DNA from: Monodelphis domestica
Lineage: Eukaryota > Chordata > Mammalia > Didelphimorphia > Didelphidae
Assembly (NCBI RefSeq): GCF_027887165.1
Contig: NC_077232.1
Span: 77,715,369-77,779,368, forward strand
Length of the DNA: 64,000 nt
Direction: 5' to 3'
The notes beneath the pieces are model-generated. The model saw only the letters and a list, made by a program, of their open reading frames with translations, was not told the DNA's origin and made no database searches. Both the position numbers and the translations under genes were made by a program. This document shows, piece after piece, positions 43,361 through 55,569 of this stretch; the stretch's first letter is position 1, and every line of letters starts with the position of its first letter.

Positions 43361-45325
43361 AAAAATCAAGGCATTCTCCAATTGATAAATGGGCAAGGGA
43401 CATGAATAGGCAGTTTTCAGCCAAAGAAATCAATACCATTAATAAGCACATGAAATAGTGTTCTAAATCTCTTATAATCAGAGAGATGCAAATCAAAACA
43501 ACTCTGAGGTATCACCTCACACCCAGCAGACTGGCTAACATGACAGTGAAGGAAAGTAATGAATGCTGGAGGGGATATGGCAAAGTTGGGACATTAATTC
43601 ATTGCTGGTGGAGTTGTGAATTGATCCAGCCATTCTGGAGGGCAATTTGGAATTATGCCTGTAAACCTTAAAATTCCTTAGACTTATAAATGTTGGAAAT
43701 TTCACCATTGGGAAATTTCATACTTGAAAAATTTCCTATTGATAGTGGGTCTTGTCTATTGGAATGTGAACCCCATTGGCATGGGAGGTTCCTCCTCCTC
43801 CCTTCTTAAGATTACTTTAGGACAGAAACCTTTTGCTGAACAATGGAAAGGACTTTGACCTATGCTTAAGCATAGAACAGGAATTTCTTTGAGTCATGAT
43901 TGATTTTAGAATTGATACAATGGAGATACTTGGAATCAATCTCCACCCTACTCAGTCCTAACAGGATTGAGGAAGGGCTGCAGCATAGATCAAAATTTAA
44001 TTATTCCAATCTCTACCCTACTCAGGTTAACAGGATTTAGGAAGGGCTGTAGCAAAGGATCAAAGATTTAATTATTTGAAAATATGACCTTCAACAGACA
44101 TGTGCAAAGCCAGAGACCTCTGGGTGGTCCTGGGTTAAGCTAGAGCCTCCATTGGCACAGGGAAATTGATGGGCAGTGATTGGTAGATATGAGAACTGAG
44201 GGGAGGGAACTTGGATGGTTTCCTTAAAGAGAGAGGGGTCTGAAGACTCAGGGGTGGTGGTTGAGGAGTTTGTCTGAGTGGTTGGAGTGTGCTCTGAGAA
44301 GCTTGCTCTGAAGGAAGCTGAAGGCGGGGGCCTCTGAGACTGTTTCTCCATTTTGGTCACGTGAGTAATAGGGACTGATCTCTTTTCTTTGCCCCAGCTA
44401 TCTAAGGGCTTGGGCCTTTTGGCCCAACCTAAACAGAAGGGGTATTTAAGCCCTATTCCCTTCTCTCCCTTTTCTCTCTCTCTATCTCTAATTCCTTTCT
44501 TCCTCCTGTTGTAATTAAACTCCATAAAAGGTTGACTGCTGACTTAAGTTTTCATTTAGGAATTACATAGCTGAATTCCTTGGCGACCTTAAATTAATAT
44601 ATATCAGTCTTTTAAAAGTGATTTCCTTGTCACATGCCCAAAGGGTGATAAAAGACTGTCTGCCCTTTGATCCAACTATAGCACTGCTGGGTTTGTACCC
44701 CAAAGAGACAATAAGTAAAAAGACTTGTACAAGAATATTCATAGCCATGCTCTTTGTAGTGGCAAAAAATTGGAAAATGAGGGGATGCCCTTCAATTGGG
44801 GAATGGCTGAATAAATTATGGAATATGTTGGTGATGGAATACTATTGTGCTAAAAGGAACAACAAAGTAGAGAAATTCCATAGAGAATGAAAAGACCTCC
44901 AGGAAGTGATGCAGAGTGAAAGGAGCAAAACCAGGAGAACATTGTACACAGAGACTGATACACTGTGGTACAATCAAAAGTAATGGACTTCTCCATTAGT
45001 CTCAATGCAATGTCCCTGAACAACCTGCAGGGACCAAGGAGAAGAAAACAAGCAGAGGACAATCGGTGAGAGTAAAAACACAGAGGAAGGACAACAGCTT
45101 GATTACAGGGGTGGAGGGGATATGAAGGAGGAGAGACTCTCAATGAACACCCTACTATGGAAACCAATAGCATGGAAATGGGCTCCGGTTGAGGAACCAT
45201 GTGATACCCAGAGGAATTGCACATCGCCAATGGGAGGGGTGGGGGTAGGGGGGCAGGGAAAAAAAAAAGGTGATCTTTGTTTCTAATGAATAACATTGGA
45301 AAATGACCAAATAAATGCTTTAAAA
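43361..45325 (+). mobile_element. Nested L1 3' end (ORF2 end plus 3' UTR), split by LTR
   Basis: Sense-strand L1 end: CAAGGCATTCTCCAATTGAT, CAAATCAAAACAACTCTGAG, then after the LTR at 44635 CCCAAAGGGTGATAAAAGAC, CCCTTCAATTGGGGAATGGC, and 3' UTR to AATGACCAAATAAATGCTTT and an A run. The flanks AAAGGTAGAGGAGCAATTGT (43338-43357) and AAAGGTAGAGGAAAACTTGT (45328-45347) look like a target duplication of about 20 bp with three mismatches. Confidence 0.85.
43660..44634 (+). mobile_element. Solo LTR, 975 bp, 4-bp target duplication TGCC
   Basis: Starts TGTAAACCTT, ends CCTTGTCACA (TG...CA). Flanked by TGCC at 43656-43659 and at 44635-44638; excision rejoins the L1 sense sequence 'aattatgcccaaaggg'. 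A TATA-like GGTATTTAAG lies at 44441-44450 and ATTAAA at 44514-44519. U3 contains a tandem duplication of about 70 bp (about 43936-44005 and 44006-44076; CTCTACCCTACTCAG, AGGAAGGGCTG repeated). Same family as 3077-4266 but with different duplicated U3 segments. No internal viral genes. Confidence 0.88.
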
Positions 45326-45346
45326 AAAAAGGTAGAGGAAAACTTG

Positions 45347-45954
45347 TGTGTGGAGGGGAATTTGGGGGGAGCTAGCACCCCCAGAAATCGCTCTAATGAA
45401 TAGACAGGTGACTGGTTAAGATAATTGCAGAGAAAATGCAGGCTTTATTAGACAGGGAGAGGGGGAAAGCACTGCTTTGAGTGGTCTACCCAAAGCAAGC
45501 ATCCAAAGATATTCACATGAATTCAGAATTTATAGGAATTTAACACAATTTCTGTGTGTTATATTTTCTTTATCTTGTCCTGTCCTCCTTAAGTTTCCAA
45601 TTTCTAAGTTGAGTCAGAATTTAGACATGTCCAAGGCTTTTTAGGCTGAAACATTTCAGACAGGGAGTTAAGATTATAATTGTACATTTCCCATGGGAAG
45701 TGGGACACTGTTCCCATGGGAAGAAAAGTGGGGGGTCACATTAGAAAAGAGTGAATTAAAGGTATATATTTATGTCTATATAAATATAAAGCTGCTTGGG
45801 GAGGGAGATTTCTCTACTCTTCATAAGGAGAGATTGGTATCTCACTTCTGATAGGCACCTAACTTTTACTAATTTTCTATAGAAAGTTGCCAGTCTATGA
45901 TTACTAATACTAATTCATGTATGCTGGGGAATGATGCACAATTCATCCCATACA
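45347..45954 (-). mobile_element. Probable solo LTR, minus strand, ends provisional
   Basis: Inserted in the host L1 leader between GGTAGAGGAAAACTTG and TGAAAAAAATAAATTAAAG. The minus strand starts about TGTATGGGATGAATT and ends near CCCCTCCACACACA, compatible with TG...CA. An AATAAA on that strand lies at 45444-45449. A clean target duplication is not visible, so the edges may be off by several bases. It contains the inverted words TCCCATGGGAA twice (about 45689 and 45711). Confidence 0.5.
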
Positions 45955-47560
45955 CTGAAAAAAATAAATTAAAGTGATGTGAGAAAATTATGAAAAGAGT
46001 CAACAACTTGGTAAACTAAGCACAAAATTCCACTCAAAAAAATAATATCTTTAAAAAAAAACAGAATTGGCCAAATGGTAAAAGGGACACAAAATTCCAC
46101 TGAAGAGAAGGACCTCTTTAAAAAAAATCAATCAAATGGAAAAGGAGATCTAAAAATTCACTGAAGAAAATAATTTCTTAAAAATTAGATTTGGGCATTT
46201 GGAAGCTAATGACACCATGACATATTAAGAAACAATAAAAACAAAGTCAAAAGAATGAAAAAAAAATAAAAGAAAATGTGAAACATATCACTGGAAGAAC
46301 ATCTGACCTGGAAAATAGATAAAGGAGAGATAATTACTGGACTACCTGAAAGCCATGGTCAAAAAGAGAACCTAGATATCATATTTCAAGAAACTATCAA
46401 GGAAAATTGTGCTGATATTCTAGAGCCAGCGGGTAAAATGGAAATTGAAAGAATCTACCAATCACTTCCTAAAAGAGATTCCGAAAAGAAAACTTTCAGC
46501 AATACAATAGCTAAATTCCAGAGTTCCCAAGTCAAGGAGAAAATATTTCAAGCAGCCAGAAAGAAACAATTCAAATATCATGTAGCCACAGTAAGGATCA
46601 CATAAGACTTATCAGCTTCCACATTAAAAGATCTGAGGACTTCGAATATGACATTACAGAAGGCAAAGGAGTTGTGTTTCCAACCAAGAATAATTTATCT
46701 AATAAAACTGAGTATAATCAGAGAAGGGGAAATGGATATTTAATGAAATTTCATGCATTACTGACAAAAAGATTAGAGCTGAATAGAAAATATACAAGAC
46801 TCAAGAGAAACATAAAAATGGTAAATGTGAAAGAGAACTCATAAGGGATTCCATAAAGTTAAACCATTTATATTCCTACATAGGAAGATGATACTTGTAA
46901 CTCATGAGAACTTTATCATTAGAAGGCATATACATAGATAGAGGTTGGCTGTGAGTTGATTATAATAGAATGATTTTTTTTAATAGAATTAAGGGATCAA
47001 AAAGAATAAGGGGGAGAGGCAGAATGGGATACATCATCTCACATAAAAGATGTGTGAAAGGAAGAGCTTTTACAGTGGAAGGGAAGATGGAATGGTGATA
47101 GCAAGTAACACTTAAACCTTACTCTCTTGGAATTTGATCAGAGAGGGAATAACACACTCAGTTGGGTCCAGAATTCTATATTACCTTATATGGAAGTAGA
47201 AGGAGAGAGGATAACTAAAGAAGGGAGGGGTGATAGAAGAAAGGGTAGAACTAAGGAAGGAAGTAATCAGAAGCAAAATGGACTTTTAAGGTGGGGTAAA
47301 GTGAAAGAAAAGAAAGATGATAAAAAAAGGGGAAACGGGATGGAGGGAATTACACAATTAAAATCATAAATGTGAATGTGAATGGGATAAGGTCATCCAT
47401 AAAATGGAAACATAACAAAATGTATTAAAAACCAAAATATCACAGTATGTCATTTACAAGAAACACAGTTGAAGCAGATAAATACACACAGGGTAAAGGT
47501 AAGTGGCTAGAGTAGAATGTATTATGCTTCAACTGAAGCTTTTTTTAAATGTGGGGGAGG

Positions 47561-47770
47561 GGGGGCCAGCTGGGTAGCTCAGTGGATTGAGAGCCAGGCC
47601 TAGAGACAGGAGGTCTTGGATTCAAATCTAACCTCAAACACTTCCCAGCTCTGTGACCCTGGGAAAGTCACTTACCCCCCATTGCCTAGCCCTTACCACT
47701 CTTCTGCCTTAGAACCAATATCCAGTATTGATTCTAAGATGGAAGGTAAGAGTTATTTAAAAAAAAATGT
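47561..47770 (+). mobile_element. tRNA-derived SINE in L1 ORF2
   Basis: GGGTAGCTCAGTGGATTGAG, TTCAAATCTAACCTCAAACA, TCTGTGACCCTGGGAAAGTC, tail CCAATATCCAGTATTGATTC. The host words AAATGTGG on the left (about 47547) and AAATGTGG on the right (about 47765) suggest the target duplication. Confidence 0.9.
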
Positions 47771-48295
47771 GGAAGTAGCAATCATGATCTCACACTAAGA
47801 AAAATGCAAATATAGATCTAATTAAAAGAGATAAGCGGGAAAATTTAAAAGTACCATAGACACATATCAATACTAAGCATATATGCACCAAATAGCATAG
47901 CATATAAAATTTTAGAGGAAAAGTTAAATGAATTATAGAAGGAAATAGATAGCAAAATTATATTAGTAGGAGACTCTAACTTTTCCCTCTCAGACCTAGA
48001 TAAATCTAATCCAAAAATAAACAAGAAAGAAGTTAAGGAGGTGAATATTGTTTTAGAAAAGTTAGATATAGTAGACTTCTGGAGAAAACTAAAAACTAAA
48101 AAACTAAAAAGAATGTACCTTTTTTCTCAATAGTATTAGATTTTAGGAACCTCACAATCAAATGCTGAAAAGCAGAAAGAGCAAATGCAACCTTTTTAGA
48201 TCTGTTTTATGAAAAAACCTATAAAATAAATAAACCATTCATTAATTTGATTTCTAAAAGAAAGGAAACCAAATTACCAGTATCAAAAATTAAGA

Positions 48296-48945
48296 GTCCA
48301 CTGCTGGGTTTACACCCCAAAGAGATAATAAGGAAAAAGACTTGTACAAAAATATAGCCACACTCTTTGTGATGGCAAAAAATTGGAACATGAGGGGATG
48401 CCCTTCAACTGGAGAATTGCTGAACAAATTGTGGTATCTATTGGTGATGAAATACTATTGGGCTGAAAGGAATAATGAGCTGGAAGAATTCCATGTGAAC
48501 TGGAAAGACCTCCAGGAATTGATGCAGAGTGAAAGGAACAGAACCAGGAGAACCTTATACCCAGAGACAGATATACTGTAGCACAGTAGAATGTAATGGA
48601 CTTCTCTGCTAGGAGCAATGCAATGGTCCAGGACAATTCTGAGGCACATATGAGAAAGAACGTTATCCACATTCAGAGAAAAAACTGTGGGAGTAGAAAC
48701 ACAGAAGAAAAACAACTGCTTGACCACATGGTTTGATGGGGATATGATTGGGGTTGTAGACTCTAAACAATCATCCTAGTGCAAATAGCAATAGAATGAA
48801 AATAGGTCTTGATCAATGACACATGTAAATCCCAGTGGAATTGCTTGTTGGCTACAGGAGGTGGGTAGGAGGAGGGGAAGGAAAGAATATGAATCATGTA
48901 ACCATTGAAAAGTATTCTAAATTAATTAATTAAATAAAATTTTTC
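48296..48945 (+). mobile_element. Second nested L1 3' end
   Basis: Starts within ORF2 at CCACTGCTGGGTTTACACCC and runs through CCCTTCAACTGGAGAATTGC to the 3' UTR (CCCAGTGGAATTGCTTGTTG, AATCATGTAACCATTGAAAA). It sits inside host ORF2: AATTAAGA occurs at 48288-48295 and 48946-48953 as the probable target duplication, and the host sentence 'aaagggtgaatttaccacc' resumes afterwards. Confidence 0.8.
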
Positions 48946-49505
48946 AATTAAGAAAATTTAAAGGGTGAATTTACCACCAATGAAGACAAAATTAAAGCAA
49001 TTATTAGGAGCTATTTGCCCAACTATATGCCAATAAATCCAATGATCTAAGTGAAATGAATGAATATTTACAAAAATATAAATTTTCCAGATTAATAGAA
49101 GAGAAAATATAATACTTAAGTAAACTGTCTTAGAAAAAACATTGAACAAGTCATCAATGTACTCCATAAGAAAAATAAGTCAACAGAAACACATGATAAC
49201 ACAAGTGAATTCTACCAGACATTTAAAGAATAGTTAATTCTAATACTACACAAAATATTAGAAACTTAGCAAAGAAGAAAGCCTATCAAATTCCTTTTAT
49301 GGCACAAATATGGTGGTGATATCTAAACAATAAGAGCAAACACAGATATAGAAAACTATAAGCCAAATTCCCTAATATTGTTTCAAAATATTTACATAAA
49401 ATACTAGCAAGGAGATTACAGTAATATATTACAAAGATCATACACTATGACCAGTTATAATTTATATCAGGAATGCAGAGCTGCTTCAATTTTAGGAAAA
49501 CTGTC

Positions 49506-49707
49506 AGGATAGGAACAGCTAGGTGGCTCCATGGATAGAGAGCCAGACCTAGAGTCAGGAGAATCTGGGTTCAAATATGATCTCAGATACTTCCTAGCTG
49601 TGTGATCCTGGACAAGTCACTTACCCCCAACTGCCTTCCCCTTATAGCTTTTCTGCCTTGGAATTGATACTTAATATTCAAAGACAGAAAGTAAGGGTTT
49701 AAAAAAG
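49506..49707 (+). mobile_element. tRNA-derived SINE in L1 ORF2
   Basis: CAGCTAGGTGGCTCCATGGA, TTCAAATATGATCTCAGATA, GTGTGATCCTGGACAAGTCA, tail GAATTGATACTTAATATTCA and an A-rich end. Confidence 0.88.
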
Positions 49708-50632
49708 AAGATAAGAAAGGAAACTATCAGCATAATTGACCATGTCAATAACAAAAAGAACAAAAATATGATTATCTCATCTCAATAGATCCAGAAAAAG
49801 TTTTTGACAGAATACAACAGTCACTCCTCTTAAAAATACTGGAAAGCATAGTAATAAATGGAGTTTTCTTTAACGTGATAAGTATCTATCTAAAACCATC
49901 AATAGGCATTGTCTATAATAAAGATAAACTTGAAGCCTCCCCATAAGAACAAGAGTAAAGAAAGGATGCCCATTATCACCATTATTATTTGATACTGTAC
50001 TAGAAATACTCCCTATGGCAATAAAAGAAGAAAAAGAATTTGAAGAAATTAGAACAAGCAATGAGGAAACAAAACTATTACTCTTTGAAGATATGATGAA
50101 AACCTTAGAGAAACCACTAAAAAATGATTTGAAGTAACTTCAGCAAAATTGCAGAATATAAAATAAACCTATATAAATCATCAGTATTTCTATATGTTAC
50201 CAATAATATCTAGTAGCAAGAGATAGAAAGAAAAATTCTATTTAAAGTAACAGTAAACAATATAAAATACTTGGGAGTCTACCTGCCAAGACAAACCCAG
50301 GAATCATATGGACACAATTACAAAACACTTTTCACACAATGTCAGATCTAAATAATTGCTATATCAATTGTTCATAGATAGGCTGAACCAATATAATGAA
50401 AATGTCAATTCTATCAAAACTAATTTACTTATTCAGTGCCATACCAACCAAACTACCAAAAATTATTTTATAGAGCTGAAAAAAAATAATAACAAAATCC
50501 ATTTTGAAGAACAAAAGGTCAAGAATATCCAGAGAATCAATAATGAAAAAAAAATGTGAAAGAAAGTGGCCTACTAGTACCAGATCTCAACTGTATTACA
50601 AAATGGTAGTCATCAAAACAATCTAGTACTGG

Positions 50633-51514
50633 CTCATCTTTTCAGCTCTGCCTCCAAGACATTTTTCTTATCTCTGATCCCCAGGCTATCACTACTGTCT
50701 TAATTGGTCTATCAGAAAAGACTATCATTTAGTCTCCCTGCTTCCAATCTTTTATCCTCTCTATCCCACACTCAGGTGCCAAAATAATATTCTTAAAGTC
50801 CAGGTTTGAGTTTGTCCTTCCCCTATTTAAGAAGCTTTCCTGCCTCCCTATTTCCTCTAGAAAACAATACAAATCCATTGTTTGGCACTTAAAGTCCTTC
50901 AGAGTCTGTCTCCAGTTTTCATACCCAGAATTATTTCTCTACATTCCAAACTTGCCTGTTTGCTGTTCTTTATAAGACAATATTCTGTGTTGCATTTCCA
51001 TATCTTTGGACACACTTTTCCATATTCCTAGAATTTACTCCTTCCTCGCCCTGCCCTTTTGAAGCCATAGCTCAGAGTGCTACCCACTGTGGGGACTTTC
51101 CTAGTTCCTCTTCTCCCCCACCCCAGTTTTTAGTGTTCTCCTCCAAATCACTTTATATTTACTTTGTATTATCTGTACATATGAGGTTTCTTCCCAGGAA
51201 AAGGTAAGAACAGGGACTCTTTGTTTTTATCTGTGTCCCCAAATGTTTGTTGTATTGTCAAATTGAATAAAACACCACCATTGCCTTTAGAATCATCCCA
51301 GACTATAAGAACTAGTTTAGCAACAACCTGTAGAGAACACCCTGCTCTCTCATACAGCAACCCTAAAAAATGGCCATCCCACTGCTACTTGAAGTCTTTC
51401 AAGCCAACAGACTTCTAAAAACCCAGGGGGTCAGACCCTCTACTCTAATAAGTAAATATTTTTAGCTTGTTAAACATGGCTTTTATTCAACATTGTTTAA
51501 TAATATATCAGTCC
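50633..51514 (+). repeat. L2-like remnant and unique DNA
   Basis: 50640-51190 shows L2-like order (CTCCCTGCTTCCAATCTTTT, CTTAAAGTCCTTCAGAGTCT, TCCTAGAATTTACTCCTTCC, CTTTCCTAGTTCCTCTTC). 51190-51514 is not recognised. Confidence 0.5.
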
Positions 51515-51845
51515 TTATGAGGAAGAACGCTATCCACATTCAGAGAAAGAACTGTGGGAGCAGAAACACAGAAGAAAAACAACTGCTTGATCACATGGGT
51601 CATTGATTGGTGTGTGTTGTATATGGGTGATTGATGATATGATTGGGGATGTAGACTCTAAACAATCACCTAATGCAAATATCAATAATATGGAACTAGG
51701 TCTTGATCTTGACCAATGACACATGTAAAACCCAGTGGAATTGTGTTGGCTATGGGAGGGGGGAGGGAGGAGGAGAGGGAAAGAATATGAATCATGTAAC
51801 CATGGAAATTTTTCTTAGTTAATCAATAAAATAAAATTTAAATAA
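51515..51845 (+). mobile_element. L1 LINE 3' UTR
   Basis: GAGGAAGAACGCTATCCACA, GAACTGTGGGAGCAGAAACA, CCCAGTGGAATTGTGTTGGC, AATCATGTAACCATGGAAAT, ending in AATAAAATAAAATTT. It parallels the UTR at 48650-48940 and contains no ORF2. Confidence 0.85.
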
Positions 51846-52664
51846 TAACATCTCAGTCCCTAGAAATTGATGGGAATTTATGTAGGGGAGGAAACTGAGG
51901 CAATGACTTGAAATAATCAATGACTTGAATAAATAAAATTTAGAAAGCATTTTCCATGTGCTAAGTGCTGTACTTATACAAAAATAAAAGTGAGACAGTG
52001 CCCACCCTCAGGAAGCTTATACAGTAACAGGAGAGACAACATTCATGGGGGAGAAGAAGGTTTTGGTATGAATGGAACCATTGGGGAGTTGACTGACACA
52101 CCTTTTCCAGTAACAATGGCAGAATTGATTTGATTAAAGTTCCCAGAAGAAGGGGGGGAGTGTTGTAAGATTCAGGGTAGGGCTGATGGCAAGAAGATGG
52201 GAAGATAGCCAGGGTGGATTGTGGAATGTGAAGCATGACTTCAGTTGGCTAAATATAGTGGGCCCATGGAGCCATGAGCCACGTGAGTTTGTGTTCATGT
52301 ATGCCCTCACCAATGGGGAGACCACAGGACCCCAGAATGAGAGAGAGAATGGGAGGGAAAGGGTGTCACAGAGTGAGCAAAGGCAGGAAATGGTCACATG
52401 CAAGGCGGTCAGGAGAGAGTAAGGAGTCTCTTTGGGCTTACCAGCTTGCAGGTTCCTATCAGATCAAAGAGTCTGGACTCTACTGGTCAATCTGTAGTCA
52501 TCCTTGGCTAAAAGCAACTCATTTTAAACTTGTGTCAACTAACACTATCAGTTTCTCTCTCCCTTTCACCAAGAACCACTTATCAAAACAAAGACTCTCA
52601 AAGTCAAAAAGGGATGTCTGAAGCCATCTAGTCCAATCTGTAGCTGAACAAAAATCCCTTCCAA
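51846..52664. other. Old repeat motif and unrecognised sequence
   Basis: 51945-52050 shows the mammal-wide motif (CCATGTGCTAAGTGCTGTAC, CTCAGGAAGCTTATACAGTA). 52160-52570 starts TGTTGTAAGATTCAGGG and could be an LTR, but no matching end or target duplication is seen. Confidence 0.4.
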
Positions 52665-52840
52665 AAGCGAGCAATGAGGTGACTCAGTGGATGGAGAGCC
52701 AGGGATGGAGGTCCTGGGTTCAAATATGACCTCAGACACTTCCTAGCTGTGTGACTCTGGGCAAGTCACTCAATTGCCTCGTCCTTACCACTCTTCTGAC
52801 TTAGAACCAATACATGACAGAAGTTAAGAGGTTGGTTGTT
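52665..52840 (+). mobile_element. tRNA-derived SINE, partly deleted
   Basis: GGTGACTCAGTGGATGGAGA, GGTTCAAATATGACCTCAGA, GTGTGACTCTGGGCAAGTCA, tail CTTAGAACCAATACATGACA. Segments before TGGAGGTCC and after ATACA are shortened. Confidence 0.85.
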
Positions 52841-53992
52841 TTCTGTTGTGTTTTTTTTTCATCCCTTCTAAAGCAAACTCAATGAGGGATCCCCTAATCT
52901 GCTGGTGCTGGTGAGGGGGACCTTCCTGAAGTAGCCCACTAGATGAAGAGAGAATTCTTCTTGGTAGGAAATTTTTCCTTGCAGAGAAGCTAAATTTACC
53001 TCTTTGCAACTCTACCTAATGGCCCTTCTTTCAACTACTTAGGAACAATTCTTTTGTTCCTCCTCCCTCTCTCATTCCCACCCCAGACAACAGGCTCTGG
53101 ACTAAGCATCAGGAGTATAAAATGAGGCAAAAGACAGTCCCTACCCATAAGGAGCTCACAATCTCCTGGGAGAGACAACACACCAACAACTATGTATGAG
53201 TAAGCTTTCTACAAGATATATAGGAAATAATTAACAAAGGAAAGGTGCTCAAATTCCTCTCTAAGAGACTGCCCAGCCACTATAGGAGAGACAATATACA
53301 TAGAGGACCTTCCGAAGCAAAGAACATCCATGGAGAGAAGCAAAGGGAGGGAAGATGAACAGCTAGAAAAACACGAGGAAGGGCACCTGGATAGGAAAGC
53401 CGGGCAGCCACGGAATATGAATGGCCAATGTGATTTACACTGCCAGGGCTGCAAAGCCACCAGTGTCCAGCAGTGATGTCACTGGGATGCTTTCTTCCCT
53501 TCTGATGAGTGTCTCCACTGAGCTGCTCTCTACTTGGCTAGCATCTCCAGTACTGCTCTCTCTCCCACTTTCCTCTAGGCTTCCTTACTAAGCCATTGTT
53601 TTCTGCTGCCATCTTCAGGTGTTTATGATGTAGCTTTTTCTACCTTGGTACCAACTCCTTAGACTGTAGACCCTAGGAGCTATCATTAGCCCTTCTGGAA
53701 TTTAGATCTTAACTAGCTAGTTCAGAAAAAACCCTCAGGCATTTTAAGTCTGCCTTTTGAACTCTTGTTCTCCTCACACCCAACGATCAGAATCCCTGTA
53801 TTTCCTATGATATTTTCTAGAATTTCTTCCATCATTGATGCAAAGTTCTCTAGCCTCATCAGAATTCTTTCTCTTTGTATCTTCAGAATTTCATTTGTGA
53901 TAGTTTCCCTTGCCTCCTGGACTGATTTCACACTCTGTTGAAGTTTAGATCATGAATATCCTTTCCTGAATTCTTTGAAATGGGTTCTCCTG
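52841..53992. other. Unique DNA with old repeat motif
   Basis: 53090-53195 is the mammal-wide motif (AAGGAGCTCACAATCTCCTG). 53700-53980 on the minus strand gives a 69-residue frame (KSVQEARETITNEILKIQRE), reminiscent of coiled-coil or L1 ORF1-type sequence; I could not confirm which. The rest is unrecognised. Confidence 0.4.
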
Positions 53993-54145
53993 GGGCAGCT
54001 GAGAGTCAGGTCCAGAGTCAAGAGGTTCAGCTGTGTGACCCTGGGCAAGTCCCTTGACCCCCATTGCCTAGCCCTTCCCACTCTTCTGCCTTGGAGCCAA
54101 TACACAGTAGTGATTCTAAGATGGAAGGTGAGGGTTTAAAAAAAA
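53993..54145 (+). mobile_element. tRNA-derived SINE, head deleted
   Basis: GGGGCAGCTGAGAGTCAGGT (head shortened), GTGACCCTGGGCAAGTCCCT, CCCTTCCCACTCTTCTGCCT, tail AATACACAGTAGTGATTCTA. A further minus-strand SINE fragment lies at about 54230-54345. Confidence 0.8.
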
Positions 54146-54364
54146 TCAATGACTGTGGAGTAATACATGCCCTCTTGTTGTGGTGGTCATTAAAAAAAAA
54201 TTATCTTTACAGTAGTCTCAGTGACAACTTTAAACAAAACAGCAAGGGCTGGGCAATTACAGTTAAGTGACTGACGTAGCCAGAAAGGGTCTGAGCCCAC
54301 ATTTGGACCTAGGACCTTCTACTCCTAGACCTGAGTCACCTCGATGCCCCTAGAAGTATGATTT

Positions 54365-54567
54365 TTTTTTTAAACCCTTACCTTCCGTCTTGGAATCAAT
54401 ACTGTGTATTGGTTCCAAGGCAGAAGAGTGGGAAGGGCTAGGCAATGGTGGTCAAGTGACTTGCCCAGGGTCACACAGCTGGGAAGTGTCTGAGGCCAGA
54501 TTTGAACCCAGGATCTATTATTTCTGGTCCTGGCTCTCCATCCACTGAGCCACCCAGCTGCCCCCTA
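54365..54567 (-). mobile_element. tRNA-derived SINE, minus strand
   Basis: TTTAAACCCTTACCTTCCGT, GGTTCCAAGGCAGAAGAGTG, GGTCACACAGCTGGGAAGTG, TTTGAACCCAGGATCTATTA, CCACTGAGCCACCCAGCTGC: complete reverse-order copy. Confidence 0.93.
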
Positions 54568-55569
54568 GAAGTGTGATTTAAACAGTGCATAGTGACTGGC
54601 ATATTATCTCTCCCAACAGATTGTGAGCTCCAGAAGAACGAGTGTCTTTTTCTGGCTCTCTCTTCATATCCCTGGCACTTAAACTTGTACCTGGCCTCTT
54701 TAGTAAGTGCTTGTTGATGGAGTAAATGAAACTCGGGTCTTCTGACTCTTGACACAAGACTCACTCCTATATCGGTCCCTTTTCACGGGGAACAAAGTCT
54801 AAATAATAAAATCTGGGCTTGTGGGTCAGAGTGAGGGTTCAGTAAGATCCTGACTTCATAATTCAGCCAATGGTCATGGAGAAAGCTCTGGGGGCAGCTT
54901 CCTATTCTTGTCTACACAGCAAGGGAGTCTCAGAAACGAATCCGCTACAGCCCTTGCCCCGAGAGAACTCACTGTCTAGTTTGGGAAGCAAAAGACACAT
55001 CTGTAAAAAATGGACATGGATAACATCATGTCACCTCTGGAAGGATCCTTAGGGACCGTCTAAGATACCTCTTTGTATCTAAGACATTCACTTTATCGAG
55101 TAGGAAACTGAGGTCCAGGGAGGGAGGAGGACCTGCCCCCAATCACTCAGAGCCAAGATGAGAGTGGAGATCTCCTCCTTCCTGGTGTCTAAGACCCTTC
55201 CTCCTCCAAGGCACTGACTGGGCAGCAAGTTCTTTTTTTTTTAGGCTTCAATAAATCATCTTTGTAGAATAACCATTCATAATCACAAGGGAAAGGAGGA
55301 TGGGGTAATGCACCATCTTATAATGCTTCGAACCTGTCTCACGTATTTACAATGTCATGTCCTACTTCATGAGAGGCAATGCGATAGCGAGAGTAGAGAG
55401 CTGACTTTGGAGCCACTCTGGCTGTGGGACTCCAGGCAAAGTTATTTAACTCTTCAGTGTGTTCAAGGCAACTTTCTAAGACTAGAAATTACAAAGTACT
55501 GGCCTCCACTAGTATAGGGAATTTCCTCATCCAGGTGTCCTCTATGGGAAAGAAATCACAAGTCCTACT
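54568..55569. other. L2/MIR traces and unique DNA
   Basis: 54600-54720 is an L2 3' end (TTGTGAGCTCCAGAAGAACG, CTGGCACTTAAACTTGTACC). 55020-55190 is MIR-like on the minus sense. 55200-55570 is unrecognised apart from weak MIR words. Confidence 0.45.

Larger units (their letters stand above)
42401..50632 (+). mobile_element. Long L1 LINE, interrupted, missing its 3' end
   Basis: Host L1 parts: 5' UTR/leader 42401-43360 (begins near GGGAGGTAGGAACAAGAGGG); ORF1 45960-46850 (CTACCTGAAAGCCATGGTCA, ATTCTAGAGCCAGCGGGTAA); spacer 46850-47360; ORF2 47360-47560, 47771-48295, 48946-49505 and 49708-50632. ORF2 shows the endonuclease-side words AATGTGAATGTGAATGGGAT at the start, and a sequence with GACCATGTCAATAACAAAAA before the reverse transcriptase part. 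The C-terminal third of ORF2 and the 3' UTR are absent; the L1 stops at 50632 against L2-like DNA. Interruptions are a nested L1 plus LTR (43361-45325), an LTR (45347-45954), SINEs (47561-47770, 49506-49707) and a second nested L1 (48296-48945). Frames are broken, so it is inactive. Confidence 0.85.

Noticed and set aside
52160..52590. TGTTGTAAGATTC start suggests another LTR
   Set aside because: I could not find a matching CA end or a target duplication, so it is left as unclassified sequence.
53722..53931. 69-codon minus-strand frame with coiled-coil look
   Set aside because: It resembles degraded L1 ORF1-type sequence, is short and has no supporting context.
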